DNA from: Chitinophaga pinensis | GTDB lineage: Bacteria > Pseudomonadota > Gammaproteobacteria > Burkholderiales > Burkholderiaceae_C | Length of the DNA stretch: 61,974 nt | Assembly: GCA_943326015.2 (NCBI GenBank) | Contig: CALPRQ020000022.1 | Location: forward strand, 1 to 61,974 | Reading direction: 5' to 3' | Part shown: positions 18,478-27,783 of the stretch, piece by piece | How positions within the stretch are numbered: the stretch's first letter is position 1 | How the letters are laid out: each line of letters opens with the position of its first letter | Position numbers and translations under genes: made by a program | The notes under the pieces: generated by a model | What the model was told of the DNA's origin: nothing | Databases searched by the model: none | Seen by the model: only the letters and a program-made list of their open reading frames with translations

Positions 18478-19080
18478 TCAGTTCGGGCGCGGCCAGTCAA
18501 GACAGAGCCAGCCACCGAAAGCGGGTGCGTGGACCGGCCATTCCGTCGCCAATGGCTGGGCATCGGGGCGGGTGTGCAGCAGGCTGGCGGCGCGGATCAC
18601 GCCCGCATGGGTGAACCAGACCCTGTCGCTGCTGCCGGGACAGGGCGTCTTGACGGATGGGTAGTCCCGGACCTGATCGTGCAGCGCCTGCCCGACCCGC
18701 GCGAGCAGTTCGGCCACGCTTTCGCGTCCGCCGAAGCGGTACGAATGGAAATTTTCTGTCCAGTGATCGAACTCGGCGCGATCGATGGCGTCCCAGCGGC
18801 TGAGCTCGAACTGGCCGAAGTCCATCTCGTTGAGACGCGGGTCGCTGACCGGCGGCGCCAGCTCGGGGCGTAGCGCGTGCAACGCAAGCGCGAGCTGCTG
18901 AGCACGCTGCAGCCCGGACATCAGCAGGGTCGCACCAGCGGGCAGCACGGCGGCCAGCTCGCGGGCGGCGCGATCCGTGTCGGCCGCATCGGCAGGCAGG
19001 TCGCTGCTGCCGTAGCAAAGGCCTGGCTCGACCAACGGCCGGGCGTGACGCACCAGCCAGAGTCGGTGCGAGGCGCTCAT
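18478..19080 (-). CDS. cobC: alpha-ribazole phosphatase (histidine phosphatase)
   Basis: 200 residues. The phosphatase signature LVRHARP is near the N-terminus and the second catalytic His is in FTHAGVIRA. In this operon the natural job is removing the 5'-phosphate from alpha-ribazole-phosphate (or cobalamin phosphate), the last step of nucleotide-loop assembly. It overlaps cobS by 4 bases and is the last gene of the cobalamin operon. The histidine-phosphatase fold is certain; the specificity rests on context. Confidence 0.85.
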   Translation of the reverse strand: MSASHRLWLVRHARPLVEPGLCYGSSDLPADAADTDRAARELAAVLPAGATLLMSGLQRAQQLALALHALRPELAPPVSDPRLNEMDFGQFELSRWDAIDRAEFDHWTENFHSYRFGGRESVAELLARVGQALHDQVRDYPSVKTPCPGSSDRVWFTHAGVIRAASLLHTRPDAQPLATEWPVHAPAFGGWLCLDWPRPN

Positions 19081-19907
19081 CGGGCTACCCCAGCACCTGC
19101 GGCCAGGGCCAGGCCCAGATAGAAGGCGATTTCGCCGACCTGCTGGGTCGCACCGAGTCCGTCACCCGTGAAGCCCTGCAGCCGGCGCTTGAGCAGGCGA
19201 CGCATCCAGAGCGCCGCCAGTGCCGTGCCCAGCAAGGCGGCCCCCCAGGCCGTATCCGTCCTCCAGCCGACCAGCAACGCCATCGCCCCGCCCCACCAGA
19301 GCGTTCCGGTGACCAGCGCGCCGACGCTGATCGCATCGGCCAGCGGCTTGGACTTGGAGCGAGGGGTGTCGCCGACATGGGGCAAGGTCGCGATCACGAA
19401 CAGCGGCGCCAGCCTGGATGTCACATGGGCGCCGAACAATGCCGCGACGGCCAGCGCGGCATCGACCTGCGCCAGTGTCGCAAGCAGTGCGCACTTGAGG
19501 CCGAAGACCAGCACCAGCGCGACCGAGCCGAAAGAGCCGATGCGCGAGTCCTTCATGATCTCGAGCGCGCGCTCGCGGTCGTAACTGCCGCCCAGGCCGT
19601 CGGCAAGATCGGCCAGGCCGTCCTCGTGGAAGGCGCCGGTCAGCCAGACGCTCCAGACCGTGCTCGCGAGCGCAGCCACCCAGGGCGCGGCTGGCACAGC
19701 AGGCAAGGCCCACAGCAGCAGGCCGAACAGCAGCGCCGCCAGGAAACCAATCAGCGCGCCGATGGCCGGCATATGGGCTGCGCTGGCGCGCAGCATGGCC
19801 GGGCTGTAGCCGACCCAGGCCGCCAGCCGGCCGGTGACCGGAATCCGGGTGAAGAACTGCAGCGCCAGCAGCCAGTGGCGCACGGACAGCAACAGGCGCT
19901 GCGTCAT
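19077..19907 (-). CDS. cobS: cobalamin synthase (adenosylcobinamide-GDP ribazoletransferase)
   Basis: 276 residues, an inner-membrane enzyme with several helices. It joins alpha-ribazole (or its phosphate) to adenosylcobinamide-GDP. Hallmarks are FFTRIPV near the N-terminus and the metal/substrate loop FHEDGLADLADGLGGSYD followed by MKDSRIGSFG. The start at 19907 (MTQRLLLSVRHW) is chosen because it immediately precedes LLALQFFTRIPV; the longer frame adds a non-homologous stretch. Confidence 0.94.
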   Translation of the reverse strand: MTQRLLLSVRHWLLALQFFTRIPVTGRLAAWVGYSPAMLRASAAHMPAIGALIGFLAALLFGLLLWALPAVPAAPWVAALASTVWSVWLTGAFHEDGLADLADGLGGSYDRERALEIMKDSRIGSFGSVALVLVFGLKCALLATLAQVDAALAVAALFGAHVTSRLAPLFVIATLPHVGDTPRSKSKPLADAISVGALVTGTLWWGGAMALLVGWRTDTAWGAALLGTALAALWMRRLLKRRLQGFTGDGLGATQQVGEIAFYLGLALAAGAGVAR

Positions 19908-19918
19908 GGCCGACCCGG

Positions 19919-20965
19919 TCAGGCCGCGCCGTCCCGGGTCGAGACCCCGGCCGACTCGAAGCTGGCCATCTCGCGCAGGAGGGCGCAAGCCGAAGGCAGC
20001 AGCGGCCAGGCCAGCGCGGCGCCCGAGCCTTCGCCCAGGCGCAGGCCGAGGTCGAGCAGCGGCCGGGCCTCAAGCTGCGCCAGCATCAGGCTGTGGCCAC
20101 GCTCGCCCGAGCGGTGCGCGAACACGCAGCGCTGCAGCACCGCCGGCACCAGCCGCGAGGCGACCAGCACCGCCGCGCAGGTGATGAAGCCGTCGACCAG
20201 GATCACGCGCCGCTCGGCGGCGGCCTGCAGCACGGCACCGACCATGGTCGCGATCTCGAAGCCGCCCATCGCAGCCAGCACGGCCAGCGGATCGGTTACA
20301 CCCTGGTGGCGCAGCAGCACCTCGCGCAGCACATCGGTCTTGCGCGCGATGCCAGGCTGGTCCAGGCCGGTGCCGGCGCCGGTGCAGTCGGCGATGTCCA
20401 GACCGCCCAGGCGGGCCAGGATCAGCGAGGCCGGCGAGGTGTTGCCGATGCCCATCTCGCCCAGCAGCAGCACGTTGCCGGGCAGGCCCTTGACCAGTTC
20501 GATGCCATGGCCGATCGCCTGCTCGCATTGGGCGGATGTCATGGCCGGCTCGGTCGAGCAGTCGGCGGTGCCAGCAGCCACCTTGCGGATCTGCAGGCCC
20601 GGACGCGGTGCGAAGTCATGCGCGACGCCGCAATCGACCACGGTCATGCCGATGCCATGCTGGCGCGCCAGCACGGTGACGGCGGCGCCGCCGGCCAGGA
20701 AGTTCTCGACCATCTGCCAGGTCACGTCGCTCGGGTAGGCCGAGACGCCGCGCCGGGTCAGGCCGTGGTCGCCCGCGAACACCACCATCTGCGGCTGGCG
20801 CAGCTCGGGCGAGTCGCTGCCCAGGATCAGACCCAGGCGCAGCGCCAGCGCCTCGATCGCGCCGAGCGAACCCAGCGGCTTGGTCTTCTGGTCGAGCTTG
20901 CGCTGCAGCGCCAAGGCCAGCGCCTCGTTGTGCAGGCTGTCGATACGGGGCAGGGTGAAAGTCAT
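19919..20965 (-). CDS. cobT: nicotinate-nucleotide-dimethylbenzimidazole phosphoribosyltransferase
   Basis: 348 residues, the usual length. It makes alpha-ribazole-phosphate from dimethylbenzimidazole and nicotinate mononucleotide. Visible motifs are DQKTKPLGSLGAIE near the N-terminus, VFAGDHGL, LLLGEMGIGNTSPAS, and the catalytic Glu in RLGEGSGAAL near the C-terminus. The start at 20965 (MTFTLPRIDSL) follows a 60-base gap after cobQ; the longer frame would run through a repeat element there. Works with bluB, which makes its base. Confidence 0.95.
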   Translation of the reverse strand: MTFTLPRIDSLHNEALALALQRKLDQKTKPLGSLGAIEALALRLGLILGSDSPELRQPQMVVFAGDHGLTRRGVSAYPSDVTWQMVENFLAGGAAVTVLARQHGIGMTVVDCGVAHDFAPRPGLQIRKVAAGTADCSTEPAMTSAQCEQAIGHGIELVKGLPGNVLLLGEMGIGNTSPASLILARLGGLDIADCTGAGTGLDQPGIARKTDVLREVLLRHQGVTDPLAVLAAMGGFEIATMVGAVLQAAAERRVILVDGFITCAAVLVASRLVPAVLQRCVFAHRSGERGHSLMLAQLEARPLLDLGLRLGEGSGAALAWPLLPSACALLREMASFESAGVSTRDGAA

Positions 20966-20977
20966 GTCGATTCCTAT

Positions 20978-20996
20978 ATTGGGGTCAGAGACCAAT
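20978..20996. repeat. short palindromic intergenic motif
   Basis: ATTGGGGTCAGAGACCAAT in the 60-base cobQ-cobT gap. Its ends are complementary (ATTGG..CCAAT, GGTC/GACC around AGA). Very similar motifs recur in many proteobacterial genomes near REP-type or IS-like elements, which is my recollection and not checked here. It is the only sizeable gap in the lower cobalamin operon. Confidence 0.35.
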
Positions 20997-21025
20997 TTTT
21001 CCGGCCAGCTACAGGCAAGCCGGCT

Positions 21026-22510
21026 TCAGGCGATCAGGGCGTCGAGCACGCCGCTGGCGCAATGCCGCTCAAGGTAATCCGCCAGGCCGTCGAACACGCT
21101 GTCCAGCGTCGGGGCCGAGGCACCAAACAGCGCCTGCAGCACGGTCGGGTCCTCGAACAGGCCATGCAGGTAGCAGCCCAGCACGTTGCCGCTTGCGTTC
21201 TGCCAGGCCAGGCCGGGCAGGACCTCGCGCGCGATGTCGCCGGCGGCGGCCATGGCCGGATGCTGCGCGGTCTGGCCGTGGTGGATCTCGTAGCCCTGCA
21301 CCGCCACGCCCGACAAGGCTGACCAGACACCAGAGAGGTCGCCGAAACAGGCCTGGGTGCGCCGGACGGTCTTGTCGGGATCGAATTGCGTGACCAGCGG
21401 CAGCAGGCCCAGTCCGGGCGCATTGCCGTCGACACCATGGGTATCGATCAGGGCCTCGCCCAGCATCTGCAGGCCGCCGCAGATGCCCAGCACCGCACCG
21501 CCCTGCTCCGCATGGTCGGCGATCGCACGGTCCAGCCCCTGGGCGCGCAGCCAGGCCAGGTCGGAACTGGTGTACTTGGAGCCGGGCAGCACGATCCAGT
21601 CGGCGCCAGCCAGCTCGGCCGGGCTGCGGACCCAGACCAGGCGCAGGCCGGGGATGTTCTTCAACGGCTGGAACTCATCGAGGTTGCTCAGGCGTGGATA
21701 GGCCACCACCGCGACCGTGCGCGAGACCACGCCCTGGCTGCGGCTGCGGTCATCGAACACGCCGTCCTCCTCGGGCAGGCCATGCTGCCACCACATCGGC
21801 AAGGTGGCCACGGTCGGCACGCCGGTCAACTGCTCAAGCTGCTCGGGCGCGGGCGCGAGCAGGGTCGCGTCGCCGCGGAACTTGTTGAGCACGAAGCCGT
21901 CGATGCGCGCGCGGTCGGCCTCGGGCAACAAGGCCCAGGTGCCGTAGAGGTGGGCAAAGGCGCCGCCCCGGTCGATGTCGGTCACCAGCAGGCAGCGTGC
22001 GTCGGCCGCGCGCGCCACGCGCAGGTTGACGATGTCGCTGGCCATCAGGTTGATCTCGGCCGGCGAACCCGCGCCCTCGATCACGACCACGTCGTACTCG
22101 ACCCGCAGGTCGTCGAGCGCCTGCGCGATCCGGGGCCAGACCTTTTCCGAGCGGCTGCGCCACGGGGCAGCGCTGAGCTCGGCATCGACCTGGCCCAGCA
22201 TGACGACCTGGCTGCGGGTGTCGGCCTCGGGCTTGAGCAGCAGCGGGTTCATGCGCACATCGGGTTCGGCGCGCGCGGCCAGCGCCTGGAAATACTGGGC
22301 CGAGCCGATCTCGCCTGAGCCGGAGGGTGACGCGACCACGCGCGCGTTGTTGCTCATGTTCTGCGCCTTGAACGGCGCTACTTTCAAACCCTGACGCGCG
22401 TAGTGGCGGCACAGCGCGGTGGCGAGCCAGCTCTTGCCCGCGCCGCTGGAGGTGCCGAGCACCATGACGCATTTGGCCCGATGGAGGGTGGGATCGGCTT
22501 GGGTATTCAT
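21026..22510 (-). CDS. cobQ: cobyric acid synthase (glutamine-hydrolysing)
   Basis: 494 residues. It amidates carboxylates b, d, e and g of adenosylcobyrinate a,c-diamide using ATP and glutamine. The N-terminal synthetase domain has a P-loop-like GTSSGAGKSWL and the KAQNMSNN motif; the C-terminal class I amidotransferase-like domain has the nucleophile in GICGGLQMLG and the His in YEIHHGQT. Its start overlaps the end of cobD by 4 bases. Confidence 0.96.
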   Translation of the reverse strand: MNTQADPTLHRAKCVMVLGTSSGAGKSWLATALCRHYARQGLKVAPFKAQNMSNNARVVASPSGSGEIGSAQYFQALAARAEPDVRMNPLLLKPEADTRSQVVMLGQVDAELSAAPWRSRSEKVWPRIAQALDDLRVEYDVVVIEGAGSPAEINLMASDIVNLRVARAADARCLLVTDIDRGGAFAHLYGTWALLPEADRARIDGFVLNKFRGDATLLAPAPEQLEQLTGVPTVATLPMWWQHGLPEEDGVFDDRSRSQGVVSRTVAVVAYPRLSNLDEFQPLKNIPGLRLVWVRSPAELAGADWIVLPGSKYTSSDLAWLRAQGLDRAIADHAEQGGAVLGICGGLQMLGEALIDTHGVDGNAPGLGLLPLVTQFDPDKTVRRTQACFGDLSGVWSALSGVAVQGYEIHHGQTAQHPAMAAAGDIAREVLPGLAWQNASGNVLGCYLHGLFEDPTVLQALFGASAPTLDSVFDGLADYLERHCASGVLDALIA

Positions 22511-23556
22511 GTCTGATGGCGAATGGAGGTCCAGGCGTGCGCCAGTGCGTCCTGCGCTTCGGGCGCCAGGACGCCCAGTCGCACGCAGCCGGACAGGCCA
22601 AATGAAGTCGCGTCGCGCAGCTTGATGCCCTGCGCGCGCAGGCGGGCCAGATCATGCCCGAGGTCAGGGGTGTCGGGACGCGCGACGAAGTAATTGGCCT
22701 GGCTGGGCAAGGCCTGCCAGCCCAGTTCCCGACACAGATCCAGCTGTCGCCGCTTCCAGACGCGCAAGGTCTGCAGGCTGTCCGTCAGCCATTGCTGCAC
22801 TGCCGGCCGGGTCCATGCCTGCAGCATCGCGACACCATGGGCACCAACCAGCCAGGATGGCGCAAGCGCCTGCAGGGCCTTGATCTGCTCGCCAGCGCCC
22901 AGAGGCGCGATCGCATAGGCCGCGCGCACCCCCGTCAGCCCCAGCGCCTTGTTCGGCGTCCAGAGCTGCCAGATCCGGTCCAGCCCACCGGCGTCAAGCT
23001 GCAAGCCACCTTCCAGGCGCAGCGGACGGTAGGCACTGTCGAGCACCAGCATCTGCTTGGGACGCAAGCCCTGGACCTGCTGCGCCAGGCGCTCATGAGG
23101 CTGGCCGAGTGGACTCGACGGGTCGCAGGCCCAGAGCAGATCCGCCACGGCGGGATCAGTCACAGGCTGCAAGCCCCAGGCGTGGGCCGCCTGGGCATAG
23201 TCGCCATAGTGATGACGTGGCAAGCAGACGCTGGCAGCCCGCTGGTATCCCTGAGGCAAATCCAAGGAAATAGATGGAATCGATCTGGCCGCCTGGGCCG
23301 CCAGCGCGCTGATGCGGAAGATGAATTCACTTGCGCTGCCGGCCAGCACGATGCGTTCGGACGCCACCTGGTGCAAAGCGGCCAATGCCTCGCGCAAGGA
23401 CTGATAACCCGGGTCGGGATAGCGGGTCGGGTCGGCCGACTGGACCGCTGCCAGGGCGTCCGAGCAGGGACCGCAGGCATTGCTGTTGGTCGAGAAGTCG
23501 AAGCGGGGCACGCCGAAGGCGTCGGGGCCACCGTGGAGCCGGTCGGATTCAGCCAT
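22507..23556 (-). CDS. cobD: L-threonine-O-3-phosphate decarboxylase (PLP aminotransferase fold)
   Basis: 349 residues. It makes (R)-1-amino-2-propanol phosphate, the linker of cobalamin. A HisC-like aminotransferase with the early HGG and FSTNSNACGP, and the PLP lysine in TPNKALGLTGVRAAYA. The start overlaps cbiB by 8 bases and its stop overlaps cobQ. Named cobC in the Pseudomonas scheme and cobD in the Salmonella scheme. Confidence 0.9.
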   Translation of the reverse strand: MAESDRLHGGPDAFGVPRFDFSTNSNACGPCSDALAAVQSADPTRYPDPGYQSLREALAALHQVASERIVLAGSASEFIFRISALAAQAARSIPSISLDLPQGYQRAASVCLPRHHYGDYAQAAHAWGLQPVTDPAVADLLWACDPSSPLGQPHERLAQQVQGLRPKQMLVLDSAYRPLRLEGGLQLDAGGLDRIWQLWTPNKALGLTGVRAAYAIAPLGAGEQIKALQALAPSWLVGAHGVAMLQAWTRPAVQQWLTDSLQTLRVWKRRQLDLCRELGWQALPSQANYFVARPDTPDLGHDLARLRAQGIKLRDATSFGLSGCVRLGVLAPEAQDALAHAWTSIRHQT

Positions 23557-24601
23557 GCCATCCTCCGCTTGCAGTCAACCAATCCGCCGTCAGCCAGAAT
23601 TGCGTAAGTAACAAAATTAGCGCACCGAACGCAATCAGGCCAAGCGAGCGCCCAGCCAGCGCACAGGCCCGGGCCGTATCGAGCGGCCCGGGCGCCCGGC
23701 CCTCCGCATTGAGCGCATAGACCCCCGGCTTGCCGAGCCGGATGCCGAGCGCCAGCGCCAACGCCCCCATCGGCCAGCCACCGTTGGGCGAAGGCGTCAG
23801 TACCGCCTCGCGCCACAACCGCGCCAGCGACAAGCCACCCGCTGCCAGCGCCAGCAGCAACGCGGTCAGCCGCGCCGGCAACCAGGACAGCAGATCGTCG
23901 GCATGGGCCGCCCATTTGCCTGCCCACTCCCAATGCCGCCCGCCGCGCTCGCCGCGATAGCCCCACATCGCATCCGCCGTGTTGGCGAAACGGTAAAGCG
24001 CGGCACCCGGCAGGCCCGCCACGGCAAACCAGAACAGCGGCGCGACGACCGAGTCGTTCAGGTTTTCGGCCAGCGACTCGAGCGCGGTCTCGCGCACCTG
24101 CGATGCACTCAGCTGGGAGGTGTCGCGGCTGCAGAGCCAGGACAGGCGCTCGCGGCCCTGCTCCAGCGAGACCGACAGCGCAGACTCGACCGCCTGCACC
24201 TCGCTCCTGAGCATGGCCCAGGCCAGCAGCGGCTTGAGCAGCAGTCCCAGCAGGATGGCAGTCACCCAGACGGACCGCTGCAGCAGCAGGGATTGCAGGC
24301 CAGCGGCCACGGCCAGCACGACCGCGCCACCGGCACACCAGGCCAGCGCGCCCCGCGTGAAGGCCGCGAGGTCAGGAATCTCGACTGGGCTGACGGCCTG
24401 ACTGGCGGTCTGGCTGTTAGCCTGGCCCGACAGGCGCGCGCATGCAAGCGGCGCGATGCGCTGTCCCGCCCAGCCCAGGTAATTCCCGATCCAGACCACC
24501 GGATGCCAGCGCACCGGCGGCTCGCCCAGCCAGCGATCGACTGCCAGCGCCAGCAGCAAGGCCGGTGCCAGGACCAGCCATCCAAACTCGCCGACCATCA
24601 T
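23549..24601 (-). CDS. cbiB: adenosylcobinamide-phosphate synthase
   Basis: 350 residues, a polytopic inner-membrane enzyme. It attaches aminopropanol (phosphate) to adenosylcobyric acid. Recognisable parts are DRWLGEPPVRWHPVVWIG near the N-terminus and SLAENLNDSVVAPLFWF followed by YRFANTADAMWGYRGER. The start is one of two adjacent ATGs (24601 or 24598); the first gives a 4-base overlap with bluB. Confidence 0.94.
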   Translation of the reverse strand: MMVGEFGWLVLAPALLLALAVDRWLGEPPVRWHPVVWIGNYLGWAGQRIAPLACARLSGQANSQTASQAVSPVEIPDLAAFTRGALAWCAGGAVVLAVAAGLQSLLLQRSVWVTAILLGLLLKPLLAWAMLRSEVQAVESALSVSLEQGRERLSWLCSRDTSQLSASQVRETALESLAENLNDSVVAPLFWFAVAGLPGAALYRFANTADAMWGYRGERGGRHWEWAGKWAAHADDLLSWLPARLTALLLALAAGGLSLARLWREAVLTPSPNGGWPMGALALALGIRLGKPGVYALNAEGRAPGPLDTARACALAGRSLGLIAFGALILLLTQFWLTADWLTASGGWHG

Positions 24602-25338
24602 GCGATCTGGCCCTGCCCGTTCGGGACCAACGCCTCCAGCGCCGCAATGCCGGACGATGCGGACGGCTCGAACAGCGCACTCACACAGCCCCAGCCTTCA
24701 TCGAACACCAGCTCGTTCAAGGGCTGGCGTCTGGCCCATTTCTGCTGCTGCAGCATCGGTTCGGCATAGAACTCGTGCACGGGACCCAGGCAGAGCAGCG
24801 CGATCGGCTCGGCGCCTGGCGGCAGCCCCAGCAGCGCAGCAAGCTCGACCGGGTCGAACAGCGAGACCCAGCCCATGCCCAGCCCCTCGGCGCGCGCGGC
24901 CAGCCAGAGGTTCTGGATCGCGCAGCTGGCCGAGGCCAGGTCCATCTGCGGCAGCGTGCGGCGACCGAACACATGCTGCTCGCGTCCGTCGGCCAGACAG
25001 ACCGCCAGCAGCTCGGCGGCGTCGAGCAGGCCTTCGACCTTGAGCTGCATGAACTCATCCTCACGCTGGCCCAGTGCGCGTGCAGTCTCGATGCGCTCGC
25101 GCTCGACCAACCCGTGCAAGCGTTCGCGCATGGCACGGTCTTGGATGCGAATGAAACGCCAGGGCTGCATGAAACCGACGCTGGGCGCATGGTGCGCCGC
25201 CGTCAACAGCCGGCGCAAGGTTTCGGGCTCGACCTGACCGCCGGCGAAATGGCGCATGTCGCGCCGCTCGAAGATCGCGCGATAGACGGCTGCGCGCGCC
25301 TCGGGAGAAAAGGCCTGCGACGGCTGGATCGGGTCCAT
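24598..25338 (-). CDS. bluB: 5,6-dimethylbenzimidazole synthase
   Basis: 246 residues, of the nitroreductase/flavin-destructase type. It converts FMNH2 and O2 to dimethylbenzimidazole, the lower ligand base, so synthesis here is of the aerobic type. Motifs: IFERRDMRHF near the N-terminus, HHAPSVGFMQPWRFI, and GLGMGWVSLFDP. The start is at 25338, 9 bases after the cobO stop. Confidence 0.93.
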   Translation of the reverse strand: MDPIQPSQAFSPEARAAVYRAIFERRDMRHFAGGQVEPETLRRLLTAAHHAPSVGFMQPWRFIRIQDRAMRERLHGLVERERIETARALGQREDEFMQLKVEGLLDAAELLAVCLADGREQHVFGRRTLPQMDLASASCAIQNLWLAARAEGLGMGWVSLFDPVELAALLGLPPGAEPIALLCLGPVHEFYAEPMLQQQKWARRQPLNELVFDEGWGCVSALFEPSASSGIAALEALVPNGQGQIA

Positions 25339-25347
25339 CGACTGGCC

Positions 25348-25917
25348 TCAATCCTCGATGCCGCGCTGGGCCGGAATGCCGGCCTGGAAGGCATGCTTGA
25401 TCAGCTTCATCTCGGTCACGGTGTCGGCGAGCTCGACGATCTCCTCCGGGCAGCGGCGCCCGGTCAGGCAGACATGGACCTGGCCGGGCCGGCTTTTCAG
25501 GGTATCCAGCACGTCCTGCAGCGGCAGCCAGCCGTAGATCAGCGGGTAGGTGATCTCGTCGAGCACGACCAGGAACTGCTCGCCCGACAGGATCGCGGCC
25601 TTGGCCTTCTCCCAGCCATCACGCGCGAGCTGGGCCGAACGCTCCAGGTCCTGGCTCTTCCAGCTGAAGCCATCGCCCAGGCCTTCGATCGGGATGCCCA
25701 GCTGCTCGAACAGGCGGTGCTCGCCAAAGCGCGCCGAAGGCACTTTCATGAACTGGAAGATCCTGACGGCCTTGCCGCGGCCATGCGCGCGCAGCGCCAG
25801 GCCGAAGGCAGCCGTGCTCTTGCCCTTGCCGTCGCCGGTGTTGACGATGACCAGGCCGCGGCGCTCGCCTTCGGCTTTCTCGTAGGGTTTCTCTGTCGGA
25901 GGGGTTTCGATCTGCAT
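25348..25917 (-). CDS. cobO: corrinoid adenosyltransferase (CobA/CobO type)
   Basis: 189 residues. It transfers the adenosyl group of ATP to Co(I) corrinoids. The P-loop is [14 protein letters not shown], with the family motifs FQFMKVP and [11 protein letters not shown], and [15 protein letters not shown] near the end. It lies 13 bases after the transporter ATPase gene and 9 bases before bluB. Confidence 0.96.
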   Translation of the reverse strand: MQIETPPTEKPYEKAEGERRGLVIVNTGDGKGKSTAAFGLALRAHGRGKAVRIFQFMKVPSARFGEHRLFEQLGIPIEGLGDGFSWKSQDLERSAQLARDGWEKAKAAILSGEQFLVVLDEITYPLIYGWLPLQDVLDTLKSRPGQVHVCLTGRRCPEEIVELADTVTEMKLIKHAFQAGIPAQRGIED

Positions 25918-25930
25918 TGGGAAATCCTAT

Positions 25931-26707
25931 TCAAGTGACCGATGTGACCGGCAGGGCCACCCACTGTCCGGCCAGGGCGTGGATCGCGATGCGGTGGTCG
26001 AACACCTGTTCCAGCGCGCGCTGCGTCGCCCCATCGTCGCAAGCCCCGTGGTGGGCAATCCGACCCTGATCCATCACGACCAGATCGTCGGCATGCAGCG
26101 CGATCGAGATCTCGTGCAGCACGCTGACCACGGTGCGACCGGCCGATACGAGCTCGCGCACCAGCAGCAGCCAGTCGGCCTGGTGCGGCGGGTCGAGGTT
26201 GGCCAGCGGCTCATCCATCAGCAGCACCTGCGCCTCGACCGCGAGCGCACGCGCCAGCAGCACGCGCTGGCGCTCGCCGCCCGACAGCGCGCCCAGCGGC
26301 CGGTCGCGCCAATCCCAGGCTTGCGTCTGGCGCAAGGCACGCTCGACCGCGGCCTGATCGGCCGGGCTGGCCGGCGCCAGCCAGCCCTGGTGCGGCAGGC
26401 GGCCCAGCATGGCGACGTCGTACACCGTCAGGTCCTCGGCCGCGACCTGGTTCTGGCCCAGCCAGGACAGCGCACGCGCGCGTTCCTGACGCGGCCAGTC
26501 ATGCAGCTCGCGCCCGAGCAGCTCGACCCGGCCGCTGCAGGGCAGCAAGCCGCCGATCGCGCGCAGCAGCGTCGACTTGCCCGCGCCGTTCGGACCGACG
26601 ATGGCAGTCCAGGCCGAAGCGCGCAGCTCCAAGGCTATGCCATGCAGGATGGGGTTACCGCCCAGGCTCGCGCCCAGACCGTGGATCGCGTAAGCGGGAA
26701 CCGTCAC
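25931..26707 (-). CDS. btuD: cobalamin ABC transporter ATPase
   Basis: 258 residues. Walker A GPNGAGKST, signature LSGGERQR, Walker B VLLMDEPLANLD and the switch His in VLHEIS are intact. The start is a GTG at 26707 that overlaps the btuC stop (GTGA), giving MTVPAYAIHGLG; no closer ATG exists in frame. A longer frame reading is only the shadow of btuC. With btuC and btuF it forms the inner-membrane corrinoid importer. Confidence 0.9.
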   Translation of the reverse strand: MTVPAYAIHGLGASLGGNPILHGIALELRASAWTAIVGPNGAGKSTLLRAIGGLLPCSGRVELLGRELHDWPRQERARALSWLGQNQVAAEDLTVYDVAMLGRLPHQGWLAPASPADQAAVERALRQTQAWDWRDRPLGALSGGERQRVLLARALAVEAQVLLMDEPLANLDPPHQADWLLLVRELVSAGRTVVSVLHEISIALHADDLVVMDQGRIAHHGACDDGATQRALEQVFDHRIAIHALAGQWVALPVTSVT

Positions 26708-27783
26708 AACACGCCCCCCGCGTTGAGGCCGCTGCTGCGGCGGTGCATCAGCCAGAGCAGATAGCCGCCGCCCAGCGCCGCGGTCACGACGCCCACCGGC
26801 AACTCCTGTGGCGCGATCGCCCAGCGTGCCAGCAGGTCCGCCGCTTCCAGCAGCACGCCACCCATCAGGCTGGCGAGCCACATCAGCTGGCGGTGCGGCA
26901 CCTTGACGGCAGCGCGCACCAGATGCGGCGCGGCCAGGCCGACAAAGGCGATCAGCCCGGTCTGCGCCACCGCGGTGCCGGTCGCCAGCGCCAGCGTGCC
27001 AACCAGCGCAGCGCGCAGCGGCGCCAGCGGCAGCCCCAGGCTGTGCGCGGTCGCCTCGCCCAGGCTCAGGCCGTCGAGCACCCGCGCCAGGGACCAGGCA
27101 ACGAGCGAACACAGGCACCAGCAGCCGAACATCAGCCCCCAGGCGGTCCAGCCGATGAAGCCGGTGGTGCCGAGCATGAAGGCCTGCATCGCCTGCAGCG
27201 ACTCGGGGGAAAACAGCAGCACCAGCGAGGTCAGCGCGCCCAGCACCACGCCGACGATCACGCCAGCGAGCAACAGGCGCAAGGTATGGCCGACACCGCG
27301 CGCGAGCGCCAGCGTCAGCATCACCGCGAACACCGCGCCGGCGAAAGCCGCGCCAGTCAGGCCCAACCGCACCCAGAGACTGCCCGACAGCATGCTGAAG
27401 GAGGCGCCATTCATCATGCTGCCGCCCACCATGCCGGCACCGCCGCCGACGGCGGCCAGCGCGATCGCGACACCCAGCGAGGCGCCCGAGGCACTGCCCA
27501 GCAGATAGGGGTCGGCCAGTGGATTGCGAAACAACCCCTGCGCCAACGCGCCAGCCAGCCCCAGCAGGCCGCCGGCGGCCCAGGCCCCCAGCGTGCGCGG
27601 CAGCCGGATCTCGGTCACGATCTGCCAGGCCATGTCGTGCTCGGCCGGATCGGCGCCGGCATCAAGCAGCGGACGCAGCAGGTTCTCGAAGCCAGCGCTG
27701 CCGACACAGGTGCCCAGGGCCGCCAGCGCCAACCCGACCAGCAGCAGGCCCCAGCCCAGCAGGGAAGCCTGGCGCAGGTTCAC
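26704..27783 (-). CDS. btuC: cobalamin ABC transporter permease (FecCD family)
   Basis: 359 residues with about ten helices. Family landmarks are LPRTLGAWAAGGLLGLAGALAQG in outline, RNPLADPYLLGSASGASLG, and GLIAFVGLAAPHLVR near the C-terminal third. It overlaps btuF and btuD by 4 bases each. Corrinoid specificity rests on the operon and its riboswitch. Confidence 0.93.
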   Translation of the reverse strand: MNLRQASLLGWGLLLVGLALAALGTCVGSAGFENLLRPLLDAGADPAEHDMAWQIVTEIRLPRTLGAWAAGGLLGLAGALAQGLFRNPLADPYLLGSASGASLGVAIALAAVGGGAGMVGGSMMNGASFSMLSGSLWVRLGLTGAAFAGAVFAVMLTLALARGVGHTLRLLLAGVIVGVVLGALTSLVLLFSPESLQAMQAFMLGTTGFIGWTAWGLMFGCWCLCSLVAWSLARVLDGLSLGEATAHSLGLPLAPLRAALVGTLALATGTAVAQTGLIAFVGLAAPHLVRAAVKVPHRQLMWLASLMGGVLLEAADLLARWAIAPQELPVGVVTAALGGGYLLWLMHRRSSGLNAGGVL

